Assembly: GCF_000233955.1 (NCBI RefSeq)
Contig: NZ_JH376577.1
Span: 32,239 to 96,238, forward strand
Length of the DNA: 64,000 nucleotides
Source: Paraprevotella clara YIT 11840
Lineage (GTDB): Bacteria; Bacteroidota; Bacteroidia; Bacteroidales; Bacteroidaceae
Direction: 5' to 3'
Shown: piece by piece, positions 1 through 7,067 of the stretch
Position numbering within the stretch: position 1 is the stretch's first letter
Layout of the letters: every line of letters starts with the position of its first letter
Notes under the pieces: generated by a model
What the model was told of the DNA's origin: nothing
Database searches by the model: none
The model's input: the letters and a program-made list of their open reading frames with translations, nothing else
Translations under genes and position numbers: made by a program

Positions 1-575
1 TAAAGCTCTGTCCCGTCCAGTTCCGTCATGACCTTTCCGGCGTGTCGCATTTCCTCACCGGACGGTGAATCCTTCCGTATGGTGCGTACAGCCATATCAA
101 TATCCTCGAAACTGCTTCCCGAAGCCTGCTTTTTGTCAGGTTCTTCGTACTCCAGTTCATCCTCTCCGTACTCCAGTTCCGAAGGAGGGATGCTCGTAAA
201 GGTTTCATCGAGTTTGTCCTCCGGTACTTGTGTCGGGCGTGAGACGGTTTCCGTGTTTCCGTCGTCAAAAGTAGCCTCTTCCTCCGACAGCTCAATGCCT
301 TTTTCCGAAGTGGCGGCTTCTTGCGCCGGTATGGCAGCGGTTGTCCGGGTCGATGCCATCTTGAAACGGCTCTTACCAATGATGTCCGAGGTGTCTGCGT
401 GAGGCATGTCCTTATCCTTTCCCTGCTCTGCCGCCGTACAATCCAATGACCGCCACAACCCGGCAATGTGTCTGAAGAAACGGATAAGTTTCGCTTCCAT
501 GATGCGGTCGTAGAGCAACAGGGACAGAAACCACACGTTGCAGGCAACCGATACGATTAAAAACACCTTTGTCAT
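1..575 (-). CDS. traD: Conjugal transfer protein TraD (partial, 3' end outside window)
   Basis: The frame stays open from an ATG at 575 to the left edge, giving about 191 residues with no stop. The product starts with a hydrophobic segment (residues 3-21, MTKVFLIVSVACNVWFLSLL), then becomes hydrophilic and very acidic, with an internal ELEYGEDELEYEE duplication. This fits the TraD (DUF4122-like) proteins of Bacteroidales conjugative transposons: a short membrane-anchored N-terminus with a variable charged body. Its ATG overlaps the TGA of the upstream DUF3408 gene (ATGA), so translation is probably coupled. The place after traA and two DUF3408 genes is the CTnDOT order. The exact role in transfer is not known from sequence. 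Confidence 0.75.
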   Translation of the reverse strand, partial: MTKVFLIVSVACNVWFLSLLLYDRIMEAKLIRFFRHIAGLWRSLDCTAAEQGKDKDMPHADTSDIIGKSRFKMASTRTTAAIPAQEAATSEKGIELSEEEATFDDGNTETVSRPTQVPEDKLDETFTSIPPSELEYGEDELEYEEPDKKQASGSSFEDIDMAVRTIRKDSPSGEEMRHAGKVMTELDGTEL

Positions 576-934
576 AGTTTCACTTTTTGGGCGTTTTCAA
601 TCTGTTCCATGTACTGCGTTCCGTATTGCCAGAAATGGTCGCGGAGGATGTTGTCCACGAACTTGCCGATGCTCAAGCCGTTTTCCATCCGACTGGCGAC
701 GATAGCGACTTTCTCATGAATTTCTCGGCTGATGTATATACATTGCCGCGTTTTGATTTCCGATGCTTGCAGGAAAGTCGAGAGCGGTTTGTCTCTGCCT
801 TTATCCTTGCGGAAGTCAACGCCGGTATTTTCCTGATCGTAGTCGGTTGTACACTTTGCTGCGCTGGCAGCGGTTCTTTCACTCTTTCCTGTTTGCAGGC
901 AGTCTGCCTGTCGGTTCTTCTTTGTCCTTTTCAT
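572..934 (-). CDS. DUF3408 conjugal transfer protein (TraC-like)
   Basis: This 120-aa basic protein has a low-complexity charged N-terminal half and a conserved C-terminal half with the pattern RQCIYISREIHEKV, then a helix ending in VDNILRDHFWQY. That C-terminus matches the DUF3408 family found just after traA in Bacteroidales conjugative transposons. It resembles a ribbon-helix-helix-like DNA-binding module, which is an inference. It shares the same C-terminal pattern with the neighbouring gene at 957-1406, so the two are paralogues. It lies in the tra operon 22 bp after that gene and overlaps traD by 4 bp. Confidence 0.8.
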   Translation of the reverse strand: MKRTKKNRQADCLQTGKSERTAASAAKCTTDYDQENTGVDFRKDKGRDKPLSTFLQASEIKTRQCIYISREIHEKVAIVASRMENGLSIGKFVDNILRDHFWQYGTQYMEQIENAQKVKL

Positions 935-956
935 ACTTCTTTGTTGTTTATTGTTT

Positions 957-1406
957 CTATAGATTATAGGATTCCATGTGCCGTTTGAACGATTCGGCTA
1001 TCTCGTCTTGGAACAGCGTGAAATGGTGTGTCAGCACGTTGTCAAGAAAAGCCGCAATAGTCACCTCGTTGCCTCCGATTACATGGAGCATTTTCTGTAT
1101 GCGGTCGTGGTACTCCTTGCGGATATATACCTGCTTGCCGAGCCTTGCCGTGATATTGGATCCACACATGAATACCGTGTCATAATCCTGCTTTTCCGGC
1201 TTGCCATTCCTGCGCTTGCGTTCCGGTTCCTCTTTGGGACGGGAAGCAGGCGATGTAATCACCGTCTGTAATTCTTCTTTCGGAGGTGGAGAAGGTGCGT
1301 TTCCGCCCGTACTTCTCGCTTCCGGTGGAATGCTTGTATCGTCCAGCCGAAACGAGTTGATTACGGCTTCGCTGTCGATGTCCTCGATTCTTGTTTTCTT
1401 TGCCAT
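957..1406 (-). CDS. DUF3408 conjugal transfer protein (TraB-like)
   Basis: This 149-aa protein has a proline/acid-rich N-terminal linker (residues 25-75) and a conserved C-terminal half with KQVYIRKEYHDRIQKML followed by AAFLDNVLTHHF. It is the second DUF3408 member beside traA. Its ATG lies 5 bp from the traA stop, so the two are surely co-transcribed. ParA-type ATPases often work with small DNA-binding partners, so this protein and its paralogue may be adaptor proteins for TraA on ICE DNA; that is inference. Family assignment is firm, biochemical role unknown. Confidence 0.8.
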   Translation of the reverse strand: MAKKTRIEDIDSEAVINSFRLDDTSIPPEARSTGGNAPSPPPKEELQTVITSPASRPKEEPERKRRNGKPEKQDYDTVFMCGSNITARLGKQVYIRKEYHDRIQKMLHVIGGNEVTIAAFLDNVLTHHFTLFQDEIAESFKRHMESYNL

Positions 1407-1411
1407 GACAT

Positions 1412-2167
1412 TCAGTTTTTGATGATGCCGAGAATCTCATCCGCGAGTTTGTCAAGGTTGCTGCCGCGTATCAGCGTTTTGTCCGCAGGGAATGCCGTGG
1501 AACGGAATACAGCCTTGCGTTCTGCCGCTGTCTCCTTGCGGAAACGCTTGCTGTCCGGCAGGTATGTTTCCAGAATGGGCAGGGCGAACTCGGCACAGAC
1601 TTTGTCGTATGCCTTGTATAGTTCTGTCTTTTCGCGTCCGTCCACCATGTTCCACACGAGATAAATCCCTTTGATGCCGGACTTGCCCGTGCTTATCATC
1701 TGTTCGTTGATGACAGTGGCGAACTTGATGGAACTCTCCATCACCACACGGTCGGCGATGATGGGCGTGAAGATATAGTCCATTTTGGAAATGGTCTGTA
1801 CCACGTCGGCGTTGTTGATGGTTCCCGGCAGGTCGAAGAACACGAAATCGAGGTCGGGCTGCGCTTCTACCAGATTTTCTGCGGTTCTTATCGCGTCTTC
1901 CGCACGGCTGCATCTGATTGGGTACGGATTTTTCTTCAGCCGCTTGAGTTGCTCATACGCCAGCACTTTGTAATGCCCGTCCTCCATGACGGCTTTCATG
2001 TCACGCTTGCGCATATCATGGATACTGTACTGCGGAAAATCGCAGTCCACCACGGCTACGTTATAGCCTTTCACATAGTGCAGGTAGCTTGCCACAAGCA
2101 CTGTCAGGGTTGTCTTACCCGCTCCACCTTTCTGCGTGGAGATTGCCACATAAGTTGCTTCTTTCAT
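1412..2167 (-). CDS. traA: ParA/MinD-family ATPase TraA
   Basis: This 251-aa cytosolic ATPase has a deviant Walker A near residues 12-20 (QKGGAGKTTL) and a Walker B-like strand (DFVFFDLPGT) near 108. These are hallmarks of ParA/Soj partition ATPases. In CTnDOT-type elements this is the first gene of the transfer operon. It begins the leftward operon traA-DUF3408-DUF3408-traD and is divergent from mobABC across a 678-bp non-coding region. I see no clear TAnnTTTG box close to its start, so its promoter is unassigned. It may help place ICE DNA or the transfer machinery in the cell, by analogy with other ParA proteins. Confidence 0.9.
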   Translation of the reverse strand: MKEATYVAISTQKGGAGKTTLTVLVASYLHYVKGYNVAVVDCDFPQYSIHDMRKRDMKAVMEDGHYKVLAYEQLKRLKKNPYPIRCSRAEDAIRTAENLVEAQPDLDFVFFDLPGTINNADVVQTISKMDYIFTPIIADRVVMESSIKFATVINEQMISTGKSGIKGIYLVWNMVDGREKTELYKAYDKVCAEFALPILETYLPDSKRFRKETAAERKAVFRSTAFPADKTLIRGSNLDKLADEILGIIKN

Positions 2168-2345
2168 TTGTCTGATAATTTATTTGGTTATACATCTGTC
2201 CGGTGGCGGTAGCGTATTGCCATTCATACATACGCACGCGCTTCCATTTATTCCGCCATTCCTTAATCCGGCTGTGCCTGCGGGCATTCATCGGTCTATC
2301 CAATCACCCACGCCTTTATCAGTCCGTATGGACGTGTGCTTGGAA

Positions 2346-2381
2346 AACCGGCTGAATATGTACACCCGTGTTCAGCCGGTT
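2346..2381. repeat. 11-bp inverted repeat in the mob upstream region
   Basis: AACCGGCTGAA at 2346-2356 is matched by TTCAGCCGGTT at 2371-2381, with a 14-nt loop. Just to the right are repeated TCCGG/TCCG motifs (2390-2416). Relaxase-binding inverted repeats next to a nick site often look like this, so it may be part of oriT; it is not proven. Confidence 0.5.
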
Positions 2382-2572
2382 GGATTGATGTCCGGATTGC
2401 TGTCCGAACATCCGGCGGAAGGAGTGTATTTTCAGTCCCACATCCGAATCACACTGCAAATAAACAAGGATATTTTGGAACTTGTATCACTTCTCCGGCA
2501 AGTGGCAGCACGTTGCGCCGGTTGACACTGATTGTCCGGGTCAAGCCTCTGTCCGATACTGTGTTAAGGGCG

Positions 2573-2580
2573 TAACTTTG
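2573..2580 (+). promoter_or_regulatory. Putative -7 box for the mob operon
   Basis: TAACTTTG matches the Bacteroidales -7 consensus TAnnTTTG. It would start a transcript near 2587 with a roughly 260-nt leader before mobA. The leader contains the hairpin plus T-tract at 2642-2664, which could act as an attenuator. The 10 bases GTAACTTTGC at 2572-2581 also fit the CTnDOT-type integration core GTAnnTTTGC, which itself looks like this promoter box. Confidence 0.45.
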
Positions 2581-2641
2581 CACCCGAACGGCAGGGTTCG
2601 CCGCAGGTGGCGCAGCCCGGAGTTTGAAAGGCATTCCCCCC

Positions 2642-2664
2642 AATCCGTCCCCGACGGATTTTTA
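2642..2664 (+). terminator. Hairpin with T-tract in the mob leader (attenuator candidate)
   Basis: AATCCGTC (2642-2649) and GACGGATT (2653-2660) form an 8-bp stem with a CCC loop, followed directly by TTT. It sits between the putative mob promoter and mobA, so it could stop transcription early rather than end an operon. Confidence 0.45.
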
Positions 2665-2717
2665 TGTTCACCTGAACATAGCAAGGTATGTTTTCAGCCG
2701 CTCAAAATATTTTGAGC
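2663..2717. repeat. Two palindromes upstream of mobA
   Basis: TATGTTCA-CC-TGAACATA (2663-2680) and the perfect 18-bp palindrome GCTCAAAATATTTTGAGC (2700-2717) lie about 20 bp apart and 130-180 bp before mobA. The first has the TGTTCA/TGAACA arms also seen upstream of rteC, but with a 2-nt instead of 5-nt spacer. Both look like protein-binding operators. Confidence 0.45.
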
Positions 2718-2845
2718 ATCCCGGAAAACGCCTTGCCCTTGCAGGGGGCGGGCTTACCCTCCGAAGTCGGGAAGCCTCTCAAACCTACGGTGTCTGTGCC
2801 ATGAAGCGGCGGCTTATGCCGTCAAACCGCTAAATCCAAAGTAAT

Positions 2846-3274
2846 ATGAGTGAAAAAAAAAGAAACAAAGGCGGGAGAAATCCCAAACTCGATCCGGCGG
2901 TGTTCAGATACACCGTCCGTTTCAGCGAGGAGGAACACAACCGTTTCCTCTCCATGTTCGAGAAGTCGGGCGTTTACGCCAAGTCGGTTTTCCTGAAGGC
3001 GCACTTCTTCGGGCAACCGTTCAAGGTACTGAAAGTGGATAAAACGCTGGTGGATTACTACACCAAGCTATCTGATTTTCATGCGCAATTCCGCGCAATA
3101 GGCACGAACTACAACCAAGTCGTGAAGGAACTGAGGCTGCATTTTTCCGAGAAAAAGGCGATGGCGTTGCTCTACAAACTGGAGCAACAGACCGTCGAAC
3201 TCGTGAAACTGAGCCGCCAGATTGTGGAACTGTCTAAAGAGATGCAGGAAAAATGGTCGCAAAAATCAGCGTAG
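2846..3274 (+). CDS. mobA: Mobilization accessory protein MobA
   Basis: This 142-aa basic protein has an N-terminal ribbon-helix-helix-like segment (RYTVRFSEEEHNRFLSMFEKSG, residues about 23-44) and a coiled C-terminus rich in K, E and L. It matches the small relaxosome accessory proteins (CTnDOT MobA, MobC-type family) that bind oriT and help the relaxase. The ATG follows a TAAATCCAAAGTAAT leader that recurs in front of other genes of this ICE. It overlaps the relaxase gene by 22 bp, so the two are translationally linked. Confidence 0.85.
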   Translation: MSEKKRNKGGRNPKLDPAVFRYTVRFSEEEHNRFLSMFEKSGVYAKSVFLKAHFFGQPFKVLKVDKTLVDYYTKLSDFHAQFRAIGTNYNQVVKELRLHFSEKKAMALLYKLEQQTVELVKLSRQIVELSKEMQEKWSQKSA

Positions 3275-4503
3275 GAAACTCGTTGTACGGCGCACTTGCC
3301 TACAACGGGGAGAAGATCAACAAGGAGGAAGGGCGGCTGCTGACGACCAACCGCATCTACAATGACGGTACGGGAACGGTGGAGATCCGCCGGGCGATGG
3401 AGGACTTCCTCGCCCTGATGCCCGTGCGGTCGAAGGTGGAGAAGCCGGTGGTGCATATCTCGCTCAACCCGCATCCCGACGATATGCTGACCGACACCGA
3501 GCTTCAGGACATCGCGCGGGAGTATCTGGAGAAGATGGGCTTCGGCAACCAGCCCTATATGGTGTACAAGCATGAGGACATAGACCGCCACCACCTGCAT
3601 ATCGTGACGGTGCGGGTGGACGGGGACGGCAGGAGCATAGACACCCGAAACAACTTTTACCGTAGCAAGCAGATAACCCGCGAGCTGGAACGGAAATACG
3701 GGCTGCATGACGCGGAACGGAAAAGCCGCCGTACCGATATGCCGCTGCATAAAGTGGATGTTTTGGCGGGCGATGTGAAGAAACAGGCGGGGAATGTGGT
3801 AAAGGAACTTAACCGCCGTTACCGTTTCCAGACGATGGGCGAATACCGCGCCCTCCTTTCCTTATATAATATGACGGTGGAGGAAGCGCGGGGCAACGTG
3901 CGCGGACGGGAATATAATGGGCTGGTCTATTCCGTTACGGACGACAGTGGCAACAAGGTCGGCAATCCTTTCAAGTCCTCGCTCTTCGGGAAGTCCGTCG
4001 GCTATGATGCCGTACAGAGAAAGTTCGCCCGTTCAAAAACGGAAATCAAGGACAGAAAACTCGCCGACATGACGAAGCGCACCGTCCTTTCCGTACTGCA
4101 AGGCACGTATGACAAGGAGAGGTTCATTGCCACACTCAAGGAGAAAGGTATTGACACCGTGCTGCGCTATACGGAGGAAGGACGCATCTACGGGGCCACG
4201 TTCATCGACCACCGAACAGGATGCGTGTTGAACGGCTCACGCATGGGCAGGGAACTGTCCGCCAACGCCTTGCAGGAACACTTCACGCTGCCATACGCCG
4301 GACAGCCGCCGGTTCCGCTTTTCATTACCACGGAGGGTCAGGAGGAAACGCAAGCTCCGTCCACTCCCGAATACGGAAGGGACTTGGACGGCATGGGCTT
4401 GTTCTCTCCCGAAGGCCCGGCAGTGGACGCCGAGGAGGAAGCCTTCATCCGGGCGATGCAGCGCAGGAAGAAAAAGAAGAAGCGCAAGGGCTTGGGAATG
4501 TAA
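3253..4503 (+). CDS. mobB: Relaxase MobB
   Basis: This 416-aa relaxase/mobilization nuclease nicks oriT and pilots the transferred strand. The three-histidine metal motif is visible as HEDIDRHHLHIV near residues 113-124, and an upstream HISLNPHPDD (about 73-82) is also typical of the fold. The catalytic tyrosine is probably one of the N-terminal tyrosines (Tyr12 or Tyr17). The C-terminus ends in a lysine-rich tail. It overlaps mobA and is followed 41 bp later by mobC, giving the usual CTnDOT-like mobA-mobB-mobC set. Confidence 0.93.
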   Translation: MVAKISVGNSLYGALAYNGEKINKEEGRLLTTNRIYNDGTGTVEIRRAMEDFLALMPVRSKVEKPVVHISLNPHPDDMLTDTELQDIAREYLEKMGFGNQPYMVYKHEDIDRHHLHIVTVRVDGDGRSIDTRNNFYRSKQITRELERKYGLHDAERKSRRTDMPLHKVDVLAGDVKKQAGNVVKELNRRYRFQTMGEYRALLSLYNMTVEEARGNVRGREYNGLVYSVTDDSGNKVGNPFKSSLFGKSVGYDAVQRKFARSKTEIKDRKLADMTKRTVLSVLQGTYDKERFIATLKEKGIDTVLRYTEEGRIYGATFIDHRTGCVLNGSRMGRELSANALQEHFTLPYAGQPPVPLFITTEGQEETQAPSTPEYGRDLDGMGLFSPEGPAVDAEEEAFIRAMQRRKKKKKRKGLGM

Positions 4504-4544
4504 TCAGTCAGACAAAGTATCAACAATCAAAACAATTTCAAGGT

Positions 4545-6554
4545 ATGTCACAACAAGAAGACGATTTGAGGGCATTGGCGAAAATCATGGATTTTCTGCG
4601 TGCCGTGAGTATTATTTTAGTGGTCATGAACGTGTACTGGTTCTGTTATGAAGCCATACGGCTCTGGGGTGTGGACATCGGTGTGGTGGACAGGATACTG
4701 ATGAACTTCAACCGCACGGCGGGGCTGTTCCGTTCCATCCTCTACACGAAACTATTTGCCGTCCTCCTGCTTGCCCTGTCCTGTCTGGGGACAAAGGGCG
4801 TGAAGGGCGAGAAAATCACGTGGGGGAAAATCTGGGCGGTCCTTGCCGTGGGCTTCGTGCTGTTCTTCCTCAACTGGTGGATACTGGCCCTGCCATTGCC
4901 GGTGGAGGCGGTGACGGGACTGTATATCCTGGCCGTTGGTGCGGGCTATGTATTCCTGCTGATGGGCGGTCTGTGGTTGAGCCGCCTGTTGAAGCACAAC
5001 CTCATGGATGATGTGTTCAACAACGAGAACGAGAGCTTCATGCAGGAAACGCGGCTTATCGAAAGCGAGTATTCGGTCAATCTTCCGACACGGTTTTACT
5101 ACAAAAAGCGTTGGAACAATGGCTGGATCAATGTCGTGAATCCTTTTAGGGCTTCCATCGTGTTGGGTACTCCGGGCAGCGGTAAATCCTATGCAGTGGT
5201 AAATAATTTCATCAAGCAGCAGATAGAAAAGGGCTTCTCGATGTATGTGTACGACTTCAAATTCAGCGACTTGTCCACGATAGCATACAACCATCTGCTG
5301 AACCACCCGGAGGGCTACAAGGTGAAACCGAAGTTTTATGTGATAAACTTCGATGACCCGCGACGTTCGCACCGTTGCAATCCCATTCACCCGGACTTCA
5401 TGGAGGATATTACGGACGCTTATGAGAGTGCGTACACCATTATGCTCAACTTAAATAAAAGTTGGGTGCAAAAGCAGGGCGACTTTTTCGTAGAATCGCC
5501 CATCATCCTTTTCGCGGCTATTATCTGGTATCTCAAAATTTTCCAGAACGGCAAGTATTGTACATTCCCCCATGCGATTGAGTTCCTGAACCGCCGCTAT
5601 GAGGATATTTTCCCGATACTGACCTCTTACCCGGAATTGGAAAACTATCTTTCTCCGTTCATGGACGCATGGCTCGGAGGGGCTGCGGAGCAGTTGATGG
5701 GGCAGATAGCAAGCGCGAAAATCCCTTTGTCAAGGATGATTTCTCCGCAGCTCTATTGGGTGATGTCGGACAGCGAGTTCACGCTGGACATCAACAACCC
5801 CGAAGAACCGAAAATACTCTGTGTGGGCAACAATCCCGACCGTCAGAATATCTACGGGGCCGCTCTCGGTCTGTATAACTCCCGTATCGTGAAACTCATC
5901 AACAAGAAAGGGATGCTGAAGTCGTCGGTCATCATCGACGAGCTGCCCACGATTTATTTCAAGGGGTTGGACAACCTTATCGCCACCGCGCGAAGCAACA
6001 AGGTTGCCGTGTGTCTGGGCTTTCAGGATTTCAGCCAGTTGGTGCGCGACTACGGTGATAAAGAAGCGAAGGTCGTGATGAACACCGTCGGCAATATCTT
6101 TTCCGGTCAGGTGGTGGGTGAAACCGCCAAGACGCTTTCCGAACGCTTCGGTAAGGTGTTGCAGAAACGGCAGTCCATTTCCATCAACCGGCAGGATGTT
6201 TCCACCTCCATCAACACGCAGATGGATTCACTCATCCCGCCGAGCAAGATTTCCGGCTTGACGCAGGGTATGTTTGTCGGTTCGGTATCCGACAACTTCA
6301 ACGAACGTATCGAGCAGAAGATTTTCCATTGCGAGATTGTCGTGGATGCCGAGAAGGTGAAGCGCGAGGAGAAAGCCTACAAGAAAATCCCCGTCATTAC
6401 CGACTTTACGGACGGGGACGGCAACGACCGCATGAAGGAAACGGTTCAGGCGAATTACAGGCGCATCAAGGAGGAAGTGAAGCAGATTGTTCAAGAGGAA
6501 CTGGAACGTATCGCAAATGATGAAAACTTGAAACACCTGTTGCAGCAGAAATAA
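4545..6554 (+). CDS. mobC: Type IV coupling protein MobC (VirD4/TraG family)
   Basis: This 669-aa inner-membrane ATPase delivers the relaxosome to the conjugation channel. Start is taken at ATG 4545 (MSQQEDDLRAL); the open frame runs further upstream but that part overlaps mobB. Four hydrophobic segments lie in the first 150 residues (for example SIILVVMNVYWFCYEAI and IWAVLAVGFVLFFLNWWI). Walker A is GTPGSGKS near residue 208, and a Walker B-like SSVIIDELPT lies near 463. Length and layout fit Bacteroidales MobC/TraG-type coupling proteins. It closes the mob operon and is followed by a nested inverted-repeat terminator. Confidence 0.92.
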   Translation: MSQQEDDLRALAKIMDFLRAVSIILVVMNVYWFCYEAIRLWGVDIGVVDRILMNFNRTAGLFRSILYTKLFAVLLLALSCLGTKGVKGEKITWGKIWAVLAVGFVLFFLNWWILALPLPVEAVTGLYILAVGAGYVFLLMGGLWLSRLLKHNLMDDVFNNENESFMQETRLIESEYSVNLPTRFYYKKRWNNGWINVVNPFRASIVLGTPGSGKSYAVVNNFIKQQIEKGFSMYVYDFKFSDLSTIAYNHLLNHPEGYKVKPKFYVINFDDPRRSHRCNPIHPDFMEDITDAYESAYTIMLNLNKSWVQKQGDFFVESPIILFAAIIWYLKIFQNGKYCTFPHAIEFLNRRYEDIFPILTSYPELENYLSPFMDAWLGGAAEQLMGQIASAKIPLSRMISPQLYWVMSDSEFTLDINNPEEPKILCVGNNPDRQNIYGAALGLYNSRIVKLINKKGMLKSSVIIDELPTIYFKGLDNLIATARSNKVAVCLGFQDFSQLVRDYGDKEAKVVMNTVGNIFSGQVVGETAKTLSERFGKVLQKRQSISINRQDVSTSINTQMDSLIPPSKISGLTQGMFVGSVSDNFNERIEQKIFHCEIVVDAEKVKREEKAYKKIPVITDFTDGDGNDRMKETVQANYRRIKEEVKQIVQEELERIANDENLKHLLQQK

Positions 6555-6583
6555 CAGATTCCTTTATATATGAAAAAGGGGAT

Positions 6584-6669
6584 GTGTCAAAACACCCAAA
6601 ATATGAAAATTACCCCTGTCACAGATATCTGTAGCAAGGGTAATTTTGTTAAAAAGAGAGTTTTGACAC
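6584..6669. terminator. Nested double hairpin between convergent mobC and 6649-7062
   Basis: An inner stem AAAATTACCC (6606-6615)/GGGTAATTTT (6638-6647) has a 22-nt loop that itself holds the palindrome ACAGATATCTGT. An outer inverted repeat GTGTCAAAAC (6584-6593)/GTTTTGACAC (6660-6669) encloses it. The convergent position suits a two-way terminator. The right arm lies inside the 3' end of the next gene. Confidence 0.6.
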
Positions 6670-7062
6670 CCTCTTTTTATTCTCAGATTTGAGATGCTTG
6701 TTGATGGTGGTAATGGCAAGCATCAGCAAATAATTTTTCAGTTCTGTATCGTCTTTAAGCAGTATGCTGTATTCTTCGGCAAACATTCTCAACAGTCTGG
6801 TTCTGAGTTTCGACATTTCTTCACCGAAAGGTATCTGTCGGTTTTCTTGCCAATACTCAATCACTACGGAAGATACCAGCCACTTGAACTCGGATTTCAT
6901 CTCTTTGCCGAGTTTCTTGAAGCGGATTTGTTCGCTAATTGGCGGCTCGTTGTATGGCATTATGTCTGCCGGGTCATAAACGGATATACTGCCGATACCA
7001 TAATCCATGATTATCGGTAAATCAGTTTTTACATCATTCTTATGTTTCTTCTTTTTAGCCAT
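6649..7062 (-). CDS. Hypothetical ICE protein, 137 aa
   Basis: I do not recognise a family. The protein is basic at both ends (MAKKKKHKN; LKSENKKRVSKLSF) and has a predicted helical middle (EMKSEFKWLVSSVVIEYW, residues about 53-70). There is no signal peptide or membrane segment. It starts 5 bp after the stop of the AlbA-type gene at 7068-8522, so the two are co-transcribed and probably work together. Its 3' end overlaps the nested hairpin. Confidence 0.7.
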   Translation of the reverse strand: MAKKKKHKNDVKTDLPIIMDYGIGSISVYDPADIMPYNEPPISEQIRFKKLGKEMKSEFKWLVSSVVIEYWQENRQIPFGEEMSKLRTRLLRMFAEEYSILLKDDTELKNYLLMLAITTINKHLKSENKKRVSKLSF

Positions 7063-7067
7063 ACCCG

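Larger units (their letters stand above)
2168..2845. other. Non-coding region between traA and mobA, probable oriT
   Basis: This 678-bp region separates the divergent tra and mob operons and has no convincing gene. It is rich in inverted repeats: an 11-bp perfect hairpin with 14-nt loop (2346-2356/2371-2381), an 8-bp hairpin followed by T's (2642-2649/2653-2660), an IR around CC (2663-2680) and an 18-bp palindrome (2700-2717). In mobilizable Bacteroides elements oriT usually lies just upstream of the mob genes, so this is the best oriT candidate in the window. The nick site cannot be placed from sequence alone. Confidence 0.55.

Noticed and set aside
26..547. 173-aa ORF on the minus strand at the left edge
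   Set aside because: It is a shadow frame of the partial traD gene, which runs open from 575 to the edge and has a sensible membrane start.
2184..2525. 113-aa + strand ORF in the traA-mobA gap
   Set aside because: Its composition is not protein-like, it covers the inverted repeats of the oriT candidate, and no RBS or family feature is seen.
4221..4544. Upstream extension of mobC
   Set aside because: It lies mostly inside mobB in another frame; ATG 4545 gives the normal MobC start.
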